Source: an uncultured Lachnospiraceae bacterium (lineage in GTDB: Bacteria > Bacillota > Clostridia > Lachnospirales > Lachnospiraceae). Taken from it: a stretch of DNA of 64,000 bases. The notes under the pieces are model-generated. The model made no database searches, had not been told where the DNA came from, and worked only from the letters and a program-made list of their open reading frames with translations. Position 1 is the first letter of the stretch; each line of letters begins with the position of its first letter. Below are positions 46,645-56,747 of this stretch, piece after piece. Location: NCBI GenBank assembly GCA_947627365.1, contig CANQVT010000005.1:1-64000 (forward strand), given 5' to 3'. Position numbers and translations under genes: made by a program.

Positions 46645-46791
46645 CCCGGCAAAAGGGACTTGCTGTGTCAGGGCAGATCATTGAGGGCCGCCGGTGCTTA
46701 GTGAGCGCAAGCGAACTTATGCACTGCTGCGTGCCCGATTAAGCGCGAGCGGGTCTGCCCTGACATTGCAAGCCCGTGCAGGGCGTCCGGG
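46645..46791. repeat. ~147-nt structured intergenic element between hisZ and hisG
   Basis: TGTCAGGGCAGA (46666-46677)/TCTGCCCTGACA (46754-46765) perfect 12-bp arms, extended by CTTGC/GCAAG and CCCGG/CCGGG; inner AGTGAGCGCAAGCGAACT. Confidence 0.7.
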
Positions 46792-46835
46792 TAGCCAATA
46801 TGTGAATTATATAGAATAAGAGGAATGTGTTAAAT

Positions 46836-47513
46836 ATGGAGAAACAAACAAGATATCTGACATTTGCACTTACAAAGGGTCGCCTTGCGAGCAAGACGAT
46901 GGAGCTGTTTGAGCGGATTGGGATCACCTGTGAGGAGATGAAGGATCCGGATTCGCGAAAGCTAATCTTTGTAAATGAAAAACTGAAGCTTCGTTTTTTC
47001 TTGTCGAAGGGGCCAGACGTTCCAACTTATGTGGAGTACGGGGCGGCGGATATCGGCATCGTCGGCAGGGATACGATCCAGGAGGAGAGTCGGAAGATCT
47101 ACGAGGTGCTCGATCTTGGCTTTGGCAAGTGTCGCATGTGTGTATGTGGGCCGGAATCCGCGCGCGAGCTGCTGAAGGGACAGGAGCTGATCCGCGTGGC
47201 GACCAAGTATCCGCGTATCGCGAAGGACTACTTTTACAACCAGAAGAATCAGACGGTGGAGATCATCAAGCTCAACGGCTCTATTGAACTTGCACCGATC
47301 GTCGGGCTCTCGGAAGTGATCGTCGATATCGTGGAAACTGGCAGTACATTGCGGGAGAACGGATTGACCGTGCTCGAAGAGATCTGTCCGTTGTCTGCGC
47401 GTGTTGTGGTAAACCCGGTCAGTATGCGGATGGAGCATGAGCGAATCGCCGGACTGCTGTCCAGACTGAATGAGGCGATTTCGAAGGGAGGAGCAAACCC
47501 ATGCAGATCATAA
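46836..47513 (+). CDS. hisG: ATP phosphoribosyltransferase HisG (short form)
   Basis: YLTFALTKGRLASKTMELFERIG; DIVETGSTLRENGL. Confidence 0.96.
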   Translation: MEKQTRYLTFALTKGRLASKTMELFERIGITCEEMKDPDSRKLIFVNEKLKLRFFLSKGPDVPTYVEYGAADIGIVGRDTIQEESRKIYEVLDLGFGKCRMCVCGPESARELLKGQELIRVATKYPRIAKDYFYNQKNQTVEIIKLNGSIELAPIVGLSEVIVDIVETGSTLRENGLTVLEEICPLSARVVVNPVSMRMEHERIAGLLSRLNEAISKGGANPCRS

Positions 47514-48799
47514 AATTGACATCAGAGACCAGAAAAAATATACTTGAACAGCTCTTAAAACGCAGTCCGTCCAGCTATCAGGGCTTCGAGGAGCGCGTGA
47601 ACGCGATCGTGGAGCAGGTGCGCGAGAAGGGCGACGAGGCGGTATTCGGATACACGAAGCAGTTTGACGGCGTGGAGGTTTCCGCGCAGACGGTGCGTGT
47701 TACGCAAGAGGAGATCGACGAGGCCTATCGTGACGTCGAGCCGGGCTTTCTCGATGTGGTGCGAAAGGCGCTGGTCAACATCCGCAGTTATCATGAGAAG
47801 CAGAAGAAATACAGCTGGTTTGACAGCACAGAGAACGGCACAATGCTCGGACAGAAGATCACGCCGCTTGCGACGGTCGGCGTCTATGTGCCCGGAGGCA
47901 AGGCGGTCTATCCGTCGTCCGTGCTGATGAACGTTGTGCCGGCGAAGGTCGCCGGGGTGCCGCGCATCGTGATGACGACGCCGCCGGGGAAGGATGGGAA
48001 GATTCCGGTGAACACGCTGATCGCGGCAAACGAGGCCGGGGTTGACGAGATCTACAAGGTCGGCGGAGCGCAGGCGATCGCGGCTCTCGCGTTCGGCACC
48101 GAGAGCATTCCAAAGGCGGACAAGATCACCGGGCCTGGCAACATCTACGTAGCGCTCGCGAAGAAGGCGGTTTTTGGCCATGTCAGCATCGATTCCGTGG
48201 CGGGGCCGAGCGAAATTCTTGTGCTGGCCGATGAGACGGCGAATCCACGCTATGTAGCGGCTGATCTGCTCTCGCAGGCGGAGCACGACGAGATGGCGTC
48301 GGCGATTCTGGTGACGACGAGCGAAAAGCTCGCGAAAGCGGTCTCGGAAGAGATTGAGGGATTTCTGAAGACGCTTTCCCGCGCGGAGATCATCCGGAAG
48401 TCTCTGGAGCAGTACGGATTTATTCTGCTGGCGGACAGCCTGGACGACGCGATTGAGACGGTCAATGAGATCGCCTCCGAGCATCTGGAGATCGTCACGA
48501 AGGACGCGTTCCAGGTTATGACAAAGATTCGAAATGCCGGAGCGATCTTCATCGGGGAGTACAGCAGCGAGCCGCTGGGCGATTATTTCGCGGGGCCGAA
48601 CCATGTGCTTCCGACGAACGGTACCGCGAAGTTTTTCTCGGCGCTGTCCGTGGATGATTTTATCAAGAAGTCAAGTATCGTTTATTATTCGCGCGAGGCG
48701 CTGGAGCCGATTTATCAGGATATCATCGCGTTTGCCGAGGCGGAGCAGCTCACGGCGCACGCGAATTCAATCCGGGTGCGATTCGAAGAGCAGGACTGA
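47501..48799 (+). CDS. hisD: histidinol dehydrogenase
   Basis: TPLATVGVYVPGGKAVYPSSVLMNVVPAKVAGV; GPNHVLPTNGTAKFFS. Confidence 0.97.
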   Translation: MQIIKLTSETRKNILEQLLKRSPSSYQGFEERVNAIVEQVREKGDEAVFGYTKQFDGVEVSAQTVRVTQEEIDEAYRDVEPGFLDVVRKALVNIRSYHEKQKKYSWFDSTENGTMLGQKITPLATVGVYVPGGKAVYPSSVLMNVVPAKVAGVPRIVMTTPPGKDGKIPVNTLIAANEAGVDEIYKVGGAQAIAALAFGTESIPKADKITGPGNIYVALAKKAVFGHVSIDSVAGPSEILVLADETANPRYVAADLLSQAEHDEMASAILVTTSEKLAKAVSEEIEGFLKTLSRAEIIRKSLEQYGFILLADSLDDAIETVNEIASEHLEIVTKDAFQVMTKIRNAGAIFIGEYSSEPLGDYFAGPNHVLPTNGTAKFFSALSVDDFIKKSSIVYYSREALEPIYQDIIAFAEAEQLTAHANSIRVRFEEQD

Positions 48800-48823
48800 T
48801 GTGAAACAGATAAGGAGAAAGTT

Positions 48824-49414
48824 ATGGGAAGACAGGCGGAAGTAGTCAGAAACACGAAGGAGACACAGATCAGCGTGAAGCTGGATCTGGACGGAACAGG
48901 CACATACAGGATCCATACAGGCGTGGGGTTTTTCGACCACATGCTGGAGGGCTTCGCCCGACACGGTCTCTTTGATCTTGAGGTCGACGTAAAGGGAGAT
49001 CTTGAGGTGGACTGCCACCACACGGTGGAGGATACCGGCATCGCGCTGGGGCAGGCGATCCGCGAGGCGCTCGGCGGGAAGGCCGGGATCCGCAGATACG
49101 GTAGCCGTATCCTTCCGATGGACGAGGTGCTGGTGTTGTGCGCGCTCGATCTTTGCGGACGCCCGTATTATCGCTCGGACGTGGAGTTTTCGACCGAGCG
49201 GATCGGCGACTTTGACACGGAGATGGTGCGGGAGTTCTTCTACGCCGTGTCTTACTCCGCGGCGATGAACCTGCACTTCAGGATGCTCGGCGCCGGCAAC
49301 AGCCATCACATGGCAGAGGCAATGTTTAAGGCCTTCGCGAAGGCGCTCGACGAGGCGGCTGGGATCGATCCGCGCATCACGGATGTGCTCTCGACGAAGG
49401 GGACGCTGGCTTAA
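48824..49414 (+). CDS. hisB: imidazoleglycerol-phosphate dehydratase
   Basis: IHTGVGFFDHMLEGFARHG; DCHHTVEDTGIALGQA; NSHHMAEAMFKAFAKAL. Confidence 0.97.
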   Translation: MGRQAEVVRNTKETQISVKLDLDGTGTYRIHTGVGFFDHMLEGFARHGLFDLEVDVKGDLEVDCHHTVEDTGIALGQAIREALGGKAGIRRYGSRILPMDEVLVLCALDLCGRPYYRSDVEFSTERIGDFDTEMVREFFYAVSYSAAMNLHFRMLGAGNSHHMAEAMFKAFAKALDEAAGIDPRITDVLSTKGTLA

Positions 49415-49473
49415 AGATACTGCAGACGGAAGGCAATGGACAGAAGAGATAGAAACGCCGGAATTCCGGCAGA

Positions 49474-50829
49474 ATGGATGAGATGACGGATATGACAAAA
49501 AAGGAAATCATCGTGCCGATTTATATCAAGGCGGGCCAGGCAGTCAACGGCCGAAAGGAGCAAGAGGCGTATATGTCCGGCGATGCCGTCGCGCTGGCGG
49601 AGGCTTACGATCACGATGGGGCGGACGCGCTGCTCGTGTTCGACCTGTCGGAGGGAGACGCGGAGCACGATCAGTCGATCGGCCTTATAAAAAAGATGGC
49701 GCGCACGACGGACATTCCGCTGTATGGAGGCGGCAACATCCGCCGCATGGAGGACGTAAAGAAACTCCTCTACGCAGGCTGCCGCAAGGTTTTCCTGAAT
49801 TACGCGAAGGAGGGCAATGTCACGCTGACAGAGGAAGTGTCAAAGCGTTTTGGCAGAGAGAAGATCCTGGCCTGTGTCAGGAATGAAGACGAGTTTGCAA
49901 AGGCCGGGACAAATATAGAGCTGCTCGGGGGCGTTGTGCTGCCGGAGCATCTTCTTTGCAATGGGGAAAAAACGGATGCACCGGTGGATTTCGCCGAAGT
50001 GATCTGTGTGTGCGGCGAGCCTGAGGAGTCAGGGAACTGCGCCGGAACGCCGAAAGATGTGGAAAAAATGACCGCTCGTCTCCGGAAGATGATCTCTGCG
50101 GATCGTGTCACCGGTCTGTGCGCGCCGGAATTCATGGCGCCGGACTATCCGCTCATGGAGTTTAAGCATGCGCTGAAAGCACGGGGCATTCCTGTGAATG
50201 TCTTTGAAGCTTCCATAGCATGGGAGGACATTCGCACGAACAGCGACGGTCTGCTCCCTGTGGTTGTGCAGGACTATAAGACACAGGAGGTGCTGATGGT
50301 GGCCTACATGAACCGCGAGGCGTTTGAGACGACGGTGGCGACCGGGCGGATGACCTATTTCAGCCGCAGCCGGCAGGAACTTTGGGTCAAGGGTCTGACC
50401 TCCGGCCACTTCCAGTATGTGAAGGAGCTGCGCATCGACTGCGACGACGACACGCTGCTCGCGAAGGTGGCTCAGGTGGGCGCTGCCTGCCACACCGGAA
50501 ACCGGAGCTGTTTTTACCGTACGGTGTTGAAGAAGGAGTACGATGAGACCAATCCTCTGAAGGTATTTGAAGATGTGTTTGCGGTGATCGAGGACCGAAA
50601 GCTTCATCCGAAGGAGGGTTCCTATACAAATTATCTCTTTGAGAAGGGGATCGATAAGATCCTCAAGAAGGTGGGCGAGGAGGCGACCGAGATCGTGATT
50701 GCGGCCAAGAATCCGGATCCGGAGGAGATCAAGTATGAGATCTCTGATTTCCTCTATCATGTGATGGTGCTGATGGCGGAAAAGGGCGTCACATGGGAGG
50801 ATATCACCGAGGAGCTGGCACGGCGCTGA
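49474..50829 (+). CDS. hisIE: bifunctional HisIE with fused N-terminal degenerate HisA/HisF-like barrel
   Basis: C-terminal [40 protein letters not shown] + [15 protein letters not shown]-terminal [29 protein letters not shown]. Confidence 0.9.
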   Translation: MDEMTDMTKKEIIVPIYIKAGQAVNGRKEQEAYMSGDAVALAEAYDHDGADALLVFDLSEGDAEHDQSIGLIKKMARTTDIPLYGGGNIRRMEDVKKLLYAGCRKVFLNYAKEGNVTLTEEVSKRFGREKILACVRNEDEFAKAGTNIELLGGVVLPEHLLCNGEKTDAPVDFAEVICVCGEPEESGNCAGTPKDVEKMTARLRKMISADRVTGLCAPEFMAPDYPLMEFKHALKARGIPVNVFEASIAWEDIRTNSDGLLPVVVQDYKTQEVLMVAYMNREAFETTVATGRMTYFSRSRQELWVKGLTSGHFQYVKELRIDCDDDTLLAKVAQVGAACHTGNRSCFYRTVLKKEYDETNPLKVFEDVFAVIEDRKLHPKEGSYTNYLFEKGIDKILKKVGEEATEIVIAAKNPDPEEIKYEISDFLYHVMVLMAEKGVTWEDITEELARR

Positions 50830-50918
50830 GGCTGTCGGTTATACCGGATACACTTCAGGAAGCGCTGCAGAAAGGTAACAGGAAAGGGAAAGATCATATG
50901 CTGCAAAGGAGTGAGAGC

Positions 50919-52550
50919 ATGAAAAAGAGAAGATGGATCATTGCTGTGTTTGGCGTACTGTGCATGGCGTTCTTCGGAGGGACATACGCGCAGGCCGCGT
51001 TTAATCCGGATGTGGAAAATGCCTACAATATGGCAGTGCAGGGGCAGGACTCGCTGGATGGGCTGGATGTGAGCGTCAGCGAGACCACGGTATCCTCTGA
51101 GACAAATCTGTCCGCGTCGAAGAGAGTGACGATAAAGGTGTCGGGGATCAAGAGTAATTTTCTGAAGGCATCCCTGGAAATGCTTACAGACGAGAGCTCA
51201 TCCAAAAGTTATTATCTGAACGGGTATTATTACACGACGACGTCGGACGGGAAGCAGAAGCGCGCGATGGAGCGGGCGGATATCTGGACGATGATCAATT
51301 CCGAGATCTATCTGGATATGACGAGCAATTATCTGAGGATGCTCTACTCGAAGGAGGATCAGAGCGGTACGACCTACTATTTTGCCGCTACGGAGGAAAG
51401 CCTCGGAGATTACGCGAAGAAGCTGTTGACCGGTATCGGAGTCAGCGAGGGGATCACGATCGATTCTCTGCAGGGGACAATGGATACAGATGTGGATGGG
51501 CATGTGCTGCAGCGCAGTCTCCAGATCGTTTACACGGTGTCGAACGGGGAAAATACGGAGACTTTTTTCACACAGTCTCTTGCGCAATTTCATCAGAGTG
51601 AAGAGGATGTGACGATCGAGCTTCCGGATCTGTCCGATTACAAGGAGCCGGAGCCGGAGGAGCCGGTTGTGACGATCACGCCGCTGGTCCGCACCGCCTA
51701 TGTGACGGATGATGTAAATGTGCGCGCTGCAGGAAACCTGAGCGCTGTGATCCTCGGAGGACTGAGCGCGGGGAGCGGCATCACGCAGACCGGGTACACG
51801 AGCGACGGCTGGGTGCAGATTCAGTATAAGGAGGCGCCCGGCTACGTCTGGGGCGAGTACGTGAGTGAGAAGAAGCCGGTGCTCACAAAGAATTCGAGCG
51901 GCACGATGTACGCGACCACCAGCGTCAATGTGCGCGCCAGCTACGGGTTGGATTCCGCGATTTTGGGCGGTCTGACCAAGGGACAGAGTATTGAGATTAC
52001 CGGTACGACGAACAATGGCTGGGTGCGCGTGAAATACAACGGGCAGACCGCCTATGTCTTTGCGGATTATCTGTCCTGGTCGGAGCCTGTCGTGGACACC
52101 TATGTGAAGAACGGATACGTGAACGGTACGGTTCTGGACGCGTCTTACGGTACGCTGCGGATCCGGAAAAACGGCGGCGGAGAGATGATTTTCAATACCA
52201 TATACGCGGAGATGAATCTGGCAGACACGATCTATACAGGCGACTGGGTTGAGATTATTTATTCCGGGGCGGGAACTCCATATACGGCAGGAAAGGTCAG
52301 CGATTATACGCGCCACGAGGGCGTCGAGGAGAAGTCCTACAGCGCGGAGGGCGTCGTGGCGTTCTGTTCGCCGTCGAAGCTGGAGCTCTCCGGTTCGGAC
52401 GGCGTGTACCGCACGTTTGTGCTTTCAGATACTACAGATATGGAGATGAACGGACCGCTCTGCGAGGGTCAGGTTGTGACGGTCACCTGGATGTCCGCCG
52501 CGAACGGGATCGAGACGAGAAACATCGACGCGATGCGGATTCGGGGATAG
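50919..52550 (+). CDS. secreted protein with DUF6612-like N-terminal domain and two SH3b domains
   Basis: Signal peptide; YVTDDVNVRAAGNLSAVILGGLSAG and YATTSVNVRASYGLDSAILGGLTKG SH3b repeats. Confidence 0.8.
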   Translation: MKKRRWIIAVFGVLCMAFFGGTYAQAAFNPDVENAYNMAVQGQDSLDGLDVSVSETTVSSETNLSASKRVTIKVSGIKSNFLKASLEMLTDESSSKSYYLNGYYYTTTSDGKQKRAMERADIWTMINSEIYLDMTSNYLRMLYSKEDQSGTTYYFAATEESLGDYAKKLLTGIGVSEGITIDSLQGTMDTDVDGHVLQRSLQIVYTVSNGENTETFFTQSLAQFHQSEEDVTIELPDLSDYKEPEPEEPVVTITPLVRTAYVTDDVNVRAAGNLSAVILGGLSAGSGITQTGYTSDGWVQIQYKEAPGYVWGEYVSEKKPVLTKNSSGTMYATTSVNVRASYGLDSAILGGLTKGQSIEITGTTNNGWVRVKYNGQTAYVFADYLSWSEPVVDTYVKNGYVNGTVLDASYGTLRIRKNGGGEMIFNTIYAEMNLADTIYTGDWVEIIYSGAGTPYTAGKVSDYTRHEGVEEKSYSAEGVVAFCSPSKLELSGSDGVYRTFVLSDTTDMEMNGPLCEGQVVTVTWMSAANGIETRNIDAMRIRG

Positions 52551-52575
52551 ATTTGGTCAGAGGATTGGTAGCAGA

Positions 52576-54441
52576 ATGAGAAAGCTGGCGTTAAGCGACG
52601 AGATTTTGCTGAGCATCGAGAAGCCTGCCCGCTATATTGGCGGGGAGGTCAACTCGGTGATGAAGGAGAAGGACGGGGTGTCGGTCCGTTTCGCGATGTG
52701 CTTCCCGGACGTATATGAGATCGGGATGTCACACCTCGGGATCCAGATTCTGTACGACATGTTCAACCGGAGGGAGGACGTCTGGTGCGAGCGTGTCTAT
52801 TCGCCGTGGGTGGATCTGGACAAGCTCATGCGCGAGAGGCAGATTCCGCTCTTTGCGCTGGAGTCGCAGGATCCGATCCGGGAGTTTGACTTCCTCGGGA
52901 TCACGCTGCAGTACGAAATGTGCTACACAAATGTCCTGCAGATCCTCGACCTGAGCGGGATTCCGCTTCTGGCAGAGGAGCGAGGCGACAACTGCCCGAT
53001 CGTGATCGGCGGCGGTCCGTGCGCGTACAATCCGGAGCCGCTTGCAGTCTTTTTTGATCTGTTCTATATCGGAGAGGGGGAGACAGTCTACGACGAGCTG
53101 TTCGACCTCTATAAAAAATGCAAGGAGAACGGCGTATCGCGAAAGGATTTTCTGCGCAGAGCCGCGCAGATTCCGGGCATCTATGTGCCGTCCCTCTATG
53201 AAGTGACTTACAACGAGGACGGGACGATCGCGTCCTTTGCGCCCACAGAGCCGGACATCCCGGCTGTGATCGAGAAGCAGGTGCAGATGGACATGACGGG
53301 CGCGCCGTATCCGGACGCGCCGATCGTGCCTTTCATCAAGGTGACGCAGGATCGTGTCGTGCTGGAGATCCAACGCGGCTGCATCCGCGGCTGTCGTTTC
53401 TGTCAGGCCGGGATGATCTACCGGCCGCTCAGAGAGCGTAGTCTTGCCTGTCTGAAGGAGCATGCGGATAAGATGCTTGCAAGTACCGGGCACGAGGAGA
53501 TTTCCTTAAGCTCCCTAAGCTCCAGCGACTACAGTGAGCTGCCCGGGATCGTCAATTATCTGATCGACCAGTATCAGGATGAGAAGATCAACATCTCCCT
53601 GCCGTCCCTGCGCATCGACGCGTTCTCGCTCGACGTGATGAGCAAGGTGCAGGATGTGCGAAAGAGCAGCCTGACCTTCGCGCCGGAGGCCGGCTCGCAA
53701 CGCCTGCGCGACGTGATCAACAAGGGTCTGACGGAGGAAGTGATCCTGCAGGGAGCGGACGAGGCCTTCCACGGCGGCTGGAACAAGGTCAAGCTGTATT
53801 TTATGCTCGGACTTCCGACCGAGACGGAGGAGGACCGGAAGGAGATCGCGCATCTGGCTGAGAAGATTGCCGAGAAGTATTATGAGATTCCGAAGGATCA
53901 GCGAAACGGCAAATGCCAGATCACGGTGAGCACCTCGTTCTTCGTGCCGAAGCCGTTCACCCCGCTTCAGTGGGCTTCCATGTTCCAACCGGGCGATTAT
54001 CTCGGATTTGCGAAGACAGTCAACCATGAGATCAAGGAGATGCTGAACCAGAAGAGCATCCGCTATAACTGGCATCATGCGGACGTGACGCTGCTCGAGG
54101 GCGTGTTCGCGCGCGGCGACCGCAGGATTGCGGATGTGATCCTTGAGGCGTATCGGCTCGGAGCCCTGTATGACGCGTGGACGGAATACTGGGATTACGA
54201 CCGCTGGCTGCAGGCGTTTGAAAATGCCGGCGTCGACATGGATTTTTATACGATGCGGGAGCGCGGTCTGGACGAGATCCTGCCCTGGGATTTTATCCGG
54301 GTCGGCGTGACAAAAGAGTTCCTGAAAAAAGAATGGCAGAAAGCGCATGAGGAGAGTGTGACGCCGAACTGTCGGGAGAAATGCTCCGGCTGCGGGGCGG
54401 CGGCTTATCGGGGCGGCGTCTGCACGATGCGGCGCGCGTGA
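52576..54441 (+). CDS. TIGR03960-type B12-binding radical SAM protein
   Basis: RYIGGEVNSVMKEKDGVSVRFAMCFPDVYEIGMSHLGIQILYDMFNRR; RGCIRGCRFCQAGMIYRPLRERS. Confidence 0.94.
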   Translation: MRKLALSDEILLSIEKPARYIGGEVNSVMKEKDGVSVRFAMCFPDVYEIGMSHLGIQILYDMFNRREDVWCERVYSPWVDLDKLMRERQIPLFALESQDPIREFDFLGITLQYEMCYTNVLQILDLSGIPLLAEERGDNCPIVIGGGPCAYNPEPLAVFFDLFYIGEGETVYDELFDLYKKCKENGVSRKDFLRRAAQIPGIYVPSLYEVTYNEDGTIASFAPTEPDIPAVIEKQVQMDMTGAPYPDAPIVPFIKVTQDRVVLEIQRGCIRGCRFCQAGMIYRPLRERSLACLKEHADKMLASTGHEEISLSSLSSSDYSELPGIVNYLIDQYQDEKINISLPSLRIDAFSLDVMSKVQDVRKSSLTFAPEAGSQRLRDVINKGLTEEVILQGADEAFHGGWNKVKLYFMLGLPTETEEDRKEIAHLAEKIAEKYYEIPKDQRNGKCQITVSTSFFVPKPFTPLQWASMFQPGDYLGFAKTVNHEIKEMLNQKSIRYNWHHADVTLLEGVFARGDRRIADVILEAYRLGALYDAWTEYWDYDRWLQAFENAGVDMDFYTMRERGLDEILPWDFIRVGVTKEFLKKEWQKAHEESVTPNCREKCSGCGAAAYRGGVCTMRRA

Positions 54442-54556
54442 ATCTGAGAGATCATCTACGCGCGGGCTGGTTGCCTGCACGGTGTTTTCAGGATAGACAT
54501 GGAAGATGAGAAAACCAGGGAAGTAAGCGGGCCGGAACAATAAGGACAGCAGGGAA

Positions 54557-55414
54557 ATGAAAGCGGAAGGAGTTTCCACAGTGAAGGCGAGAGTAAAATT
54601 CTCCAAGCAGGGGAATATGAAATTTATCGGGCATCTCGATGTGATGCGGTATTTCCAGAAGGCGATCCGGCGCGCGGGGATCGACATCGCGTACACGGAG
54701 GGACTGAGCCCGCATATGATCATGTCGTTCGCGTCCCCGCTCTGCGTCGGGCTGACGAGCGACGCCGAGTATATGGACATTGAGCTGCGCACACCGGTTT
54801 CGTCCAGAGAAGCGATCGACGCGCTGAATCGCGTCAGCGTCGAAGGGATCACGGTAACCGGCTTTTATGAGATCCCCGAGGGCAAGGCAAACAAGGCGAT
54901 GACGCTTGTGGCCGCGGCAGACTATACGGTACGGTTCCGGGCAGGGTATGAGCCGGAGAAAATCGATTTGAAATCCGCGGTAGAAGAGTTTTACGCGCAG
55001 GACGAGATCCTTGTGTGGAAAAAGACAAAGAAATCCGAGAGGGAAGTGGATATCCGGCCGATGATCTACGAGATGCGCTATGTACCTGCCGCGGGTCGGA
55101 GCGGAGCGCAGACGGAGCCGGATTCAGCGGTGGGGAAGAAAGCTTTGGATCCTAGCGCCGTATTTCTCAGACTCGCCTCGGGCAGCGCGGCCAATCTGAA
55201 GCCGGAGCTGGTGATGGATACGATGCTGGGCAGGTACGGGATCGAGCCGTCGCCGCTCGCCTATGAGATCAACCGCTGTGAGCTCTATGCGGATACCGGA
55301 AGCGAAAAGCTGCAGCATCCGGCGGAGCATGACGGCAAAGCGGAATACGAAGCCGGAGCCGGAGCAAACCGGATTCTGACGTCGCTTTGCGCACTCGGCA
55401 GGGAGATTCTATGA
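54557..55414 (+). CDS. TIGR03936 family radical SAM-associated protein (DUF2344)
   Basis: KFSKQGNMKFIGHLDVMRYFQKAIRRAGIDIAYTEGLSPHMIMSFASPL; ATGA overlap with next gene. Confidence 0.92.
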   Translation: MKAEGVSTVKARVKFSKQGNMKFIGHLDVMRYFQKAIRRAGIDIAYTEGLSPHMIMSFASPLCVGLTSDAEYMDIELRTPVSSREAIDALNRVSVEGITVTGFYEIPEGKANKAMTLVAAADYTVRFRAGYEPEKIDLKSAVEEFYAQDEILVWKKTKKSEREVDIRPMIYEMRYVPAAGRSGAQTEPDSAVGKKALDPSAVFLRLASGSAANLKPELVMDTMLGRYGIEPSPLAYEINRCELYADTGSEKLQHPAEHDGKAEYEAGAGANRILTSLCALGREIL

Positions 55415-56718
55415 TGGACAGAAAATATCTGATTACCCGCATGGATGGAAGGATCTATTCCTTTCTGCTGGATGGGCGCAAAGCGATTGAGATCCACTGC
55501 GATCCGGTGGGAGCAACAGATTATGCTTTGGACAGTATTTACATCGGAAAAATAAAGAATATCGCGAAAAATATCGGGGCGGCTTTTGTGGAGATCGCGT
55601 CGGGTGTGGTTTGTCATTTGGCGCTGGACGACATGAATTACCCTGTATATACGAAGAAGGGAAGTTCAAAACTGCCGCAGGCCGGAGACGAACTGTTGGT
55701 TCAGGTTTCGCGCGAGGGGATGAAGACAAAGTATCCGTCCGTGACGACAAGGCTGACGCTTCACGGGAAATATGTGCTGCTGACGACTGGAAAGGGCAGA
55801 AATTCCGTTTCTTCAAAGCTGTCTAAAGCAGAGAGGGAGAGACTTTTGTCCGTTGCGGCAGGTCGAAGAAAAGCCGCGGATCATAAACCGGGCGCGCGAA
55901 CTTCGGAACAAAATGCGGATCCGGCGGCTGCTGCCCGAGAATCAGGAGACGAAACGGATGCGGCGTACAGCTGGCTGTTCCGGACAAATGCGGGAGGCGC
56001 GCCGGAGGAGCTACTCGTGCGCGATATGGAGCGCTTAAGCTCCAGATATGAGGCGCTGATGGCGCATGCGCAGTACCGCAGCTGTTTTTCCTGCATTCAG
56101 AAGACTCCGGCGGCATATCTTCGCCGCCTGTCCAACCTTTACGATTCGGAAGCGGAGCAGATATTGACGGATGATGGGGATCTGTACCGTGAAGCGGAAG
56201 CCTATCTGAGGGAATACCAGCCGGAGGATCTCGACAGGCTTTTCTTTTATCAGGATGAACTTCTTCCCATGGATAAGCTGTATTCCCTCCAAACACAGCT
56301 TTCAGAGGCCTTACGGGATCACGTCTGGCTGAAATCGGGCGGATATCTGGTCATTCAGCCGACAGAGGCGCTGACAGTGATCGATGTCAATACCGGAAAA
56401 TTTGAGGGCGGAAAGAAGCGTGAAGAGGCGTTTCTGAAGATCAATCGGGAGGCCGCCGCCGAGATTGCGCGACAGCTGCGGCTCCGCAACTTGAGCGGTA
56501 TTGTCATCGTTGATTTTATCAACCTGGAGGAGGATGCCTCCAGAAAGCTGCTGCTCGCTGAATTTGAGACGGAGTTGCGCAAAGATCCGGTCCGGACGAC
56601 CCTCGTGGATATGACGAAGCTTTCGCTGGTAGAACTTACCCGGCAGAAGCGTGAGCGGCCACTGACGGAGCAGATCCACATGTCAGATCAGCGGCGGCTG
56701 AATGAAGGAACAAGATAG
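55411..56718 (+). CDS. rng: ribonuclease E/G family protein
   Basis: S1-like IYIGKIKNIAKNIGAAFVEI; GGYLVIQPTEALTVIDVNTGKFEG; LSGIVIVDFINLEED. Confidence 0.93.
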   Translation: MMDRKYLITRMDGRIYSFLLDGRKAIEIHCDPVGATDYALDSIYIGKIKNIAKNIGAAFVEIASGVVCHLALDDMNYPVYTKKGSSKLPQAGDELLVQVSREGMKTKYPSVTTRLTLHGKYVLLTTGKGRNSVSSKLSKAERERLLSVAAGRRKAADHKPGARTSEQNADPAAAARESGDETDAAYSWLFRTNAGGAPEELLVRDMERLSSRYEALMAHAQYRSCFSCIQKTPAAYLRRLSNLYDSEAEQILTDDGDLYREAEAYLREYQPEDLDRLFFYQDELLPMDKLYSLQTQLSEALRDHVWLKSGGYLVIQPTEALTVIDVNTGKFEGGKKREEAFLKINREAAAEIARQLRLRNLSGIVIVDFINLEEDASRKLLLAEFETELRKDPVRTTLVDMTKLSLVELTRQKRERPLTEQIHMSDQRRLNEGTR

Positions 56719-56747
56719 TTTTGAACAAAGCTCAAAGGAGAAATCGA

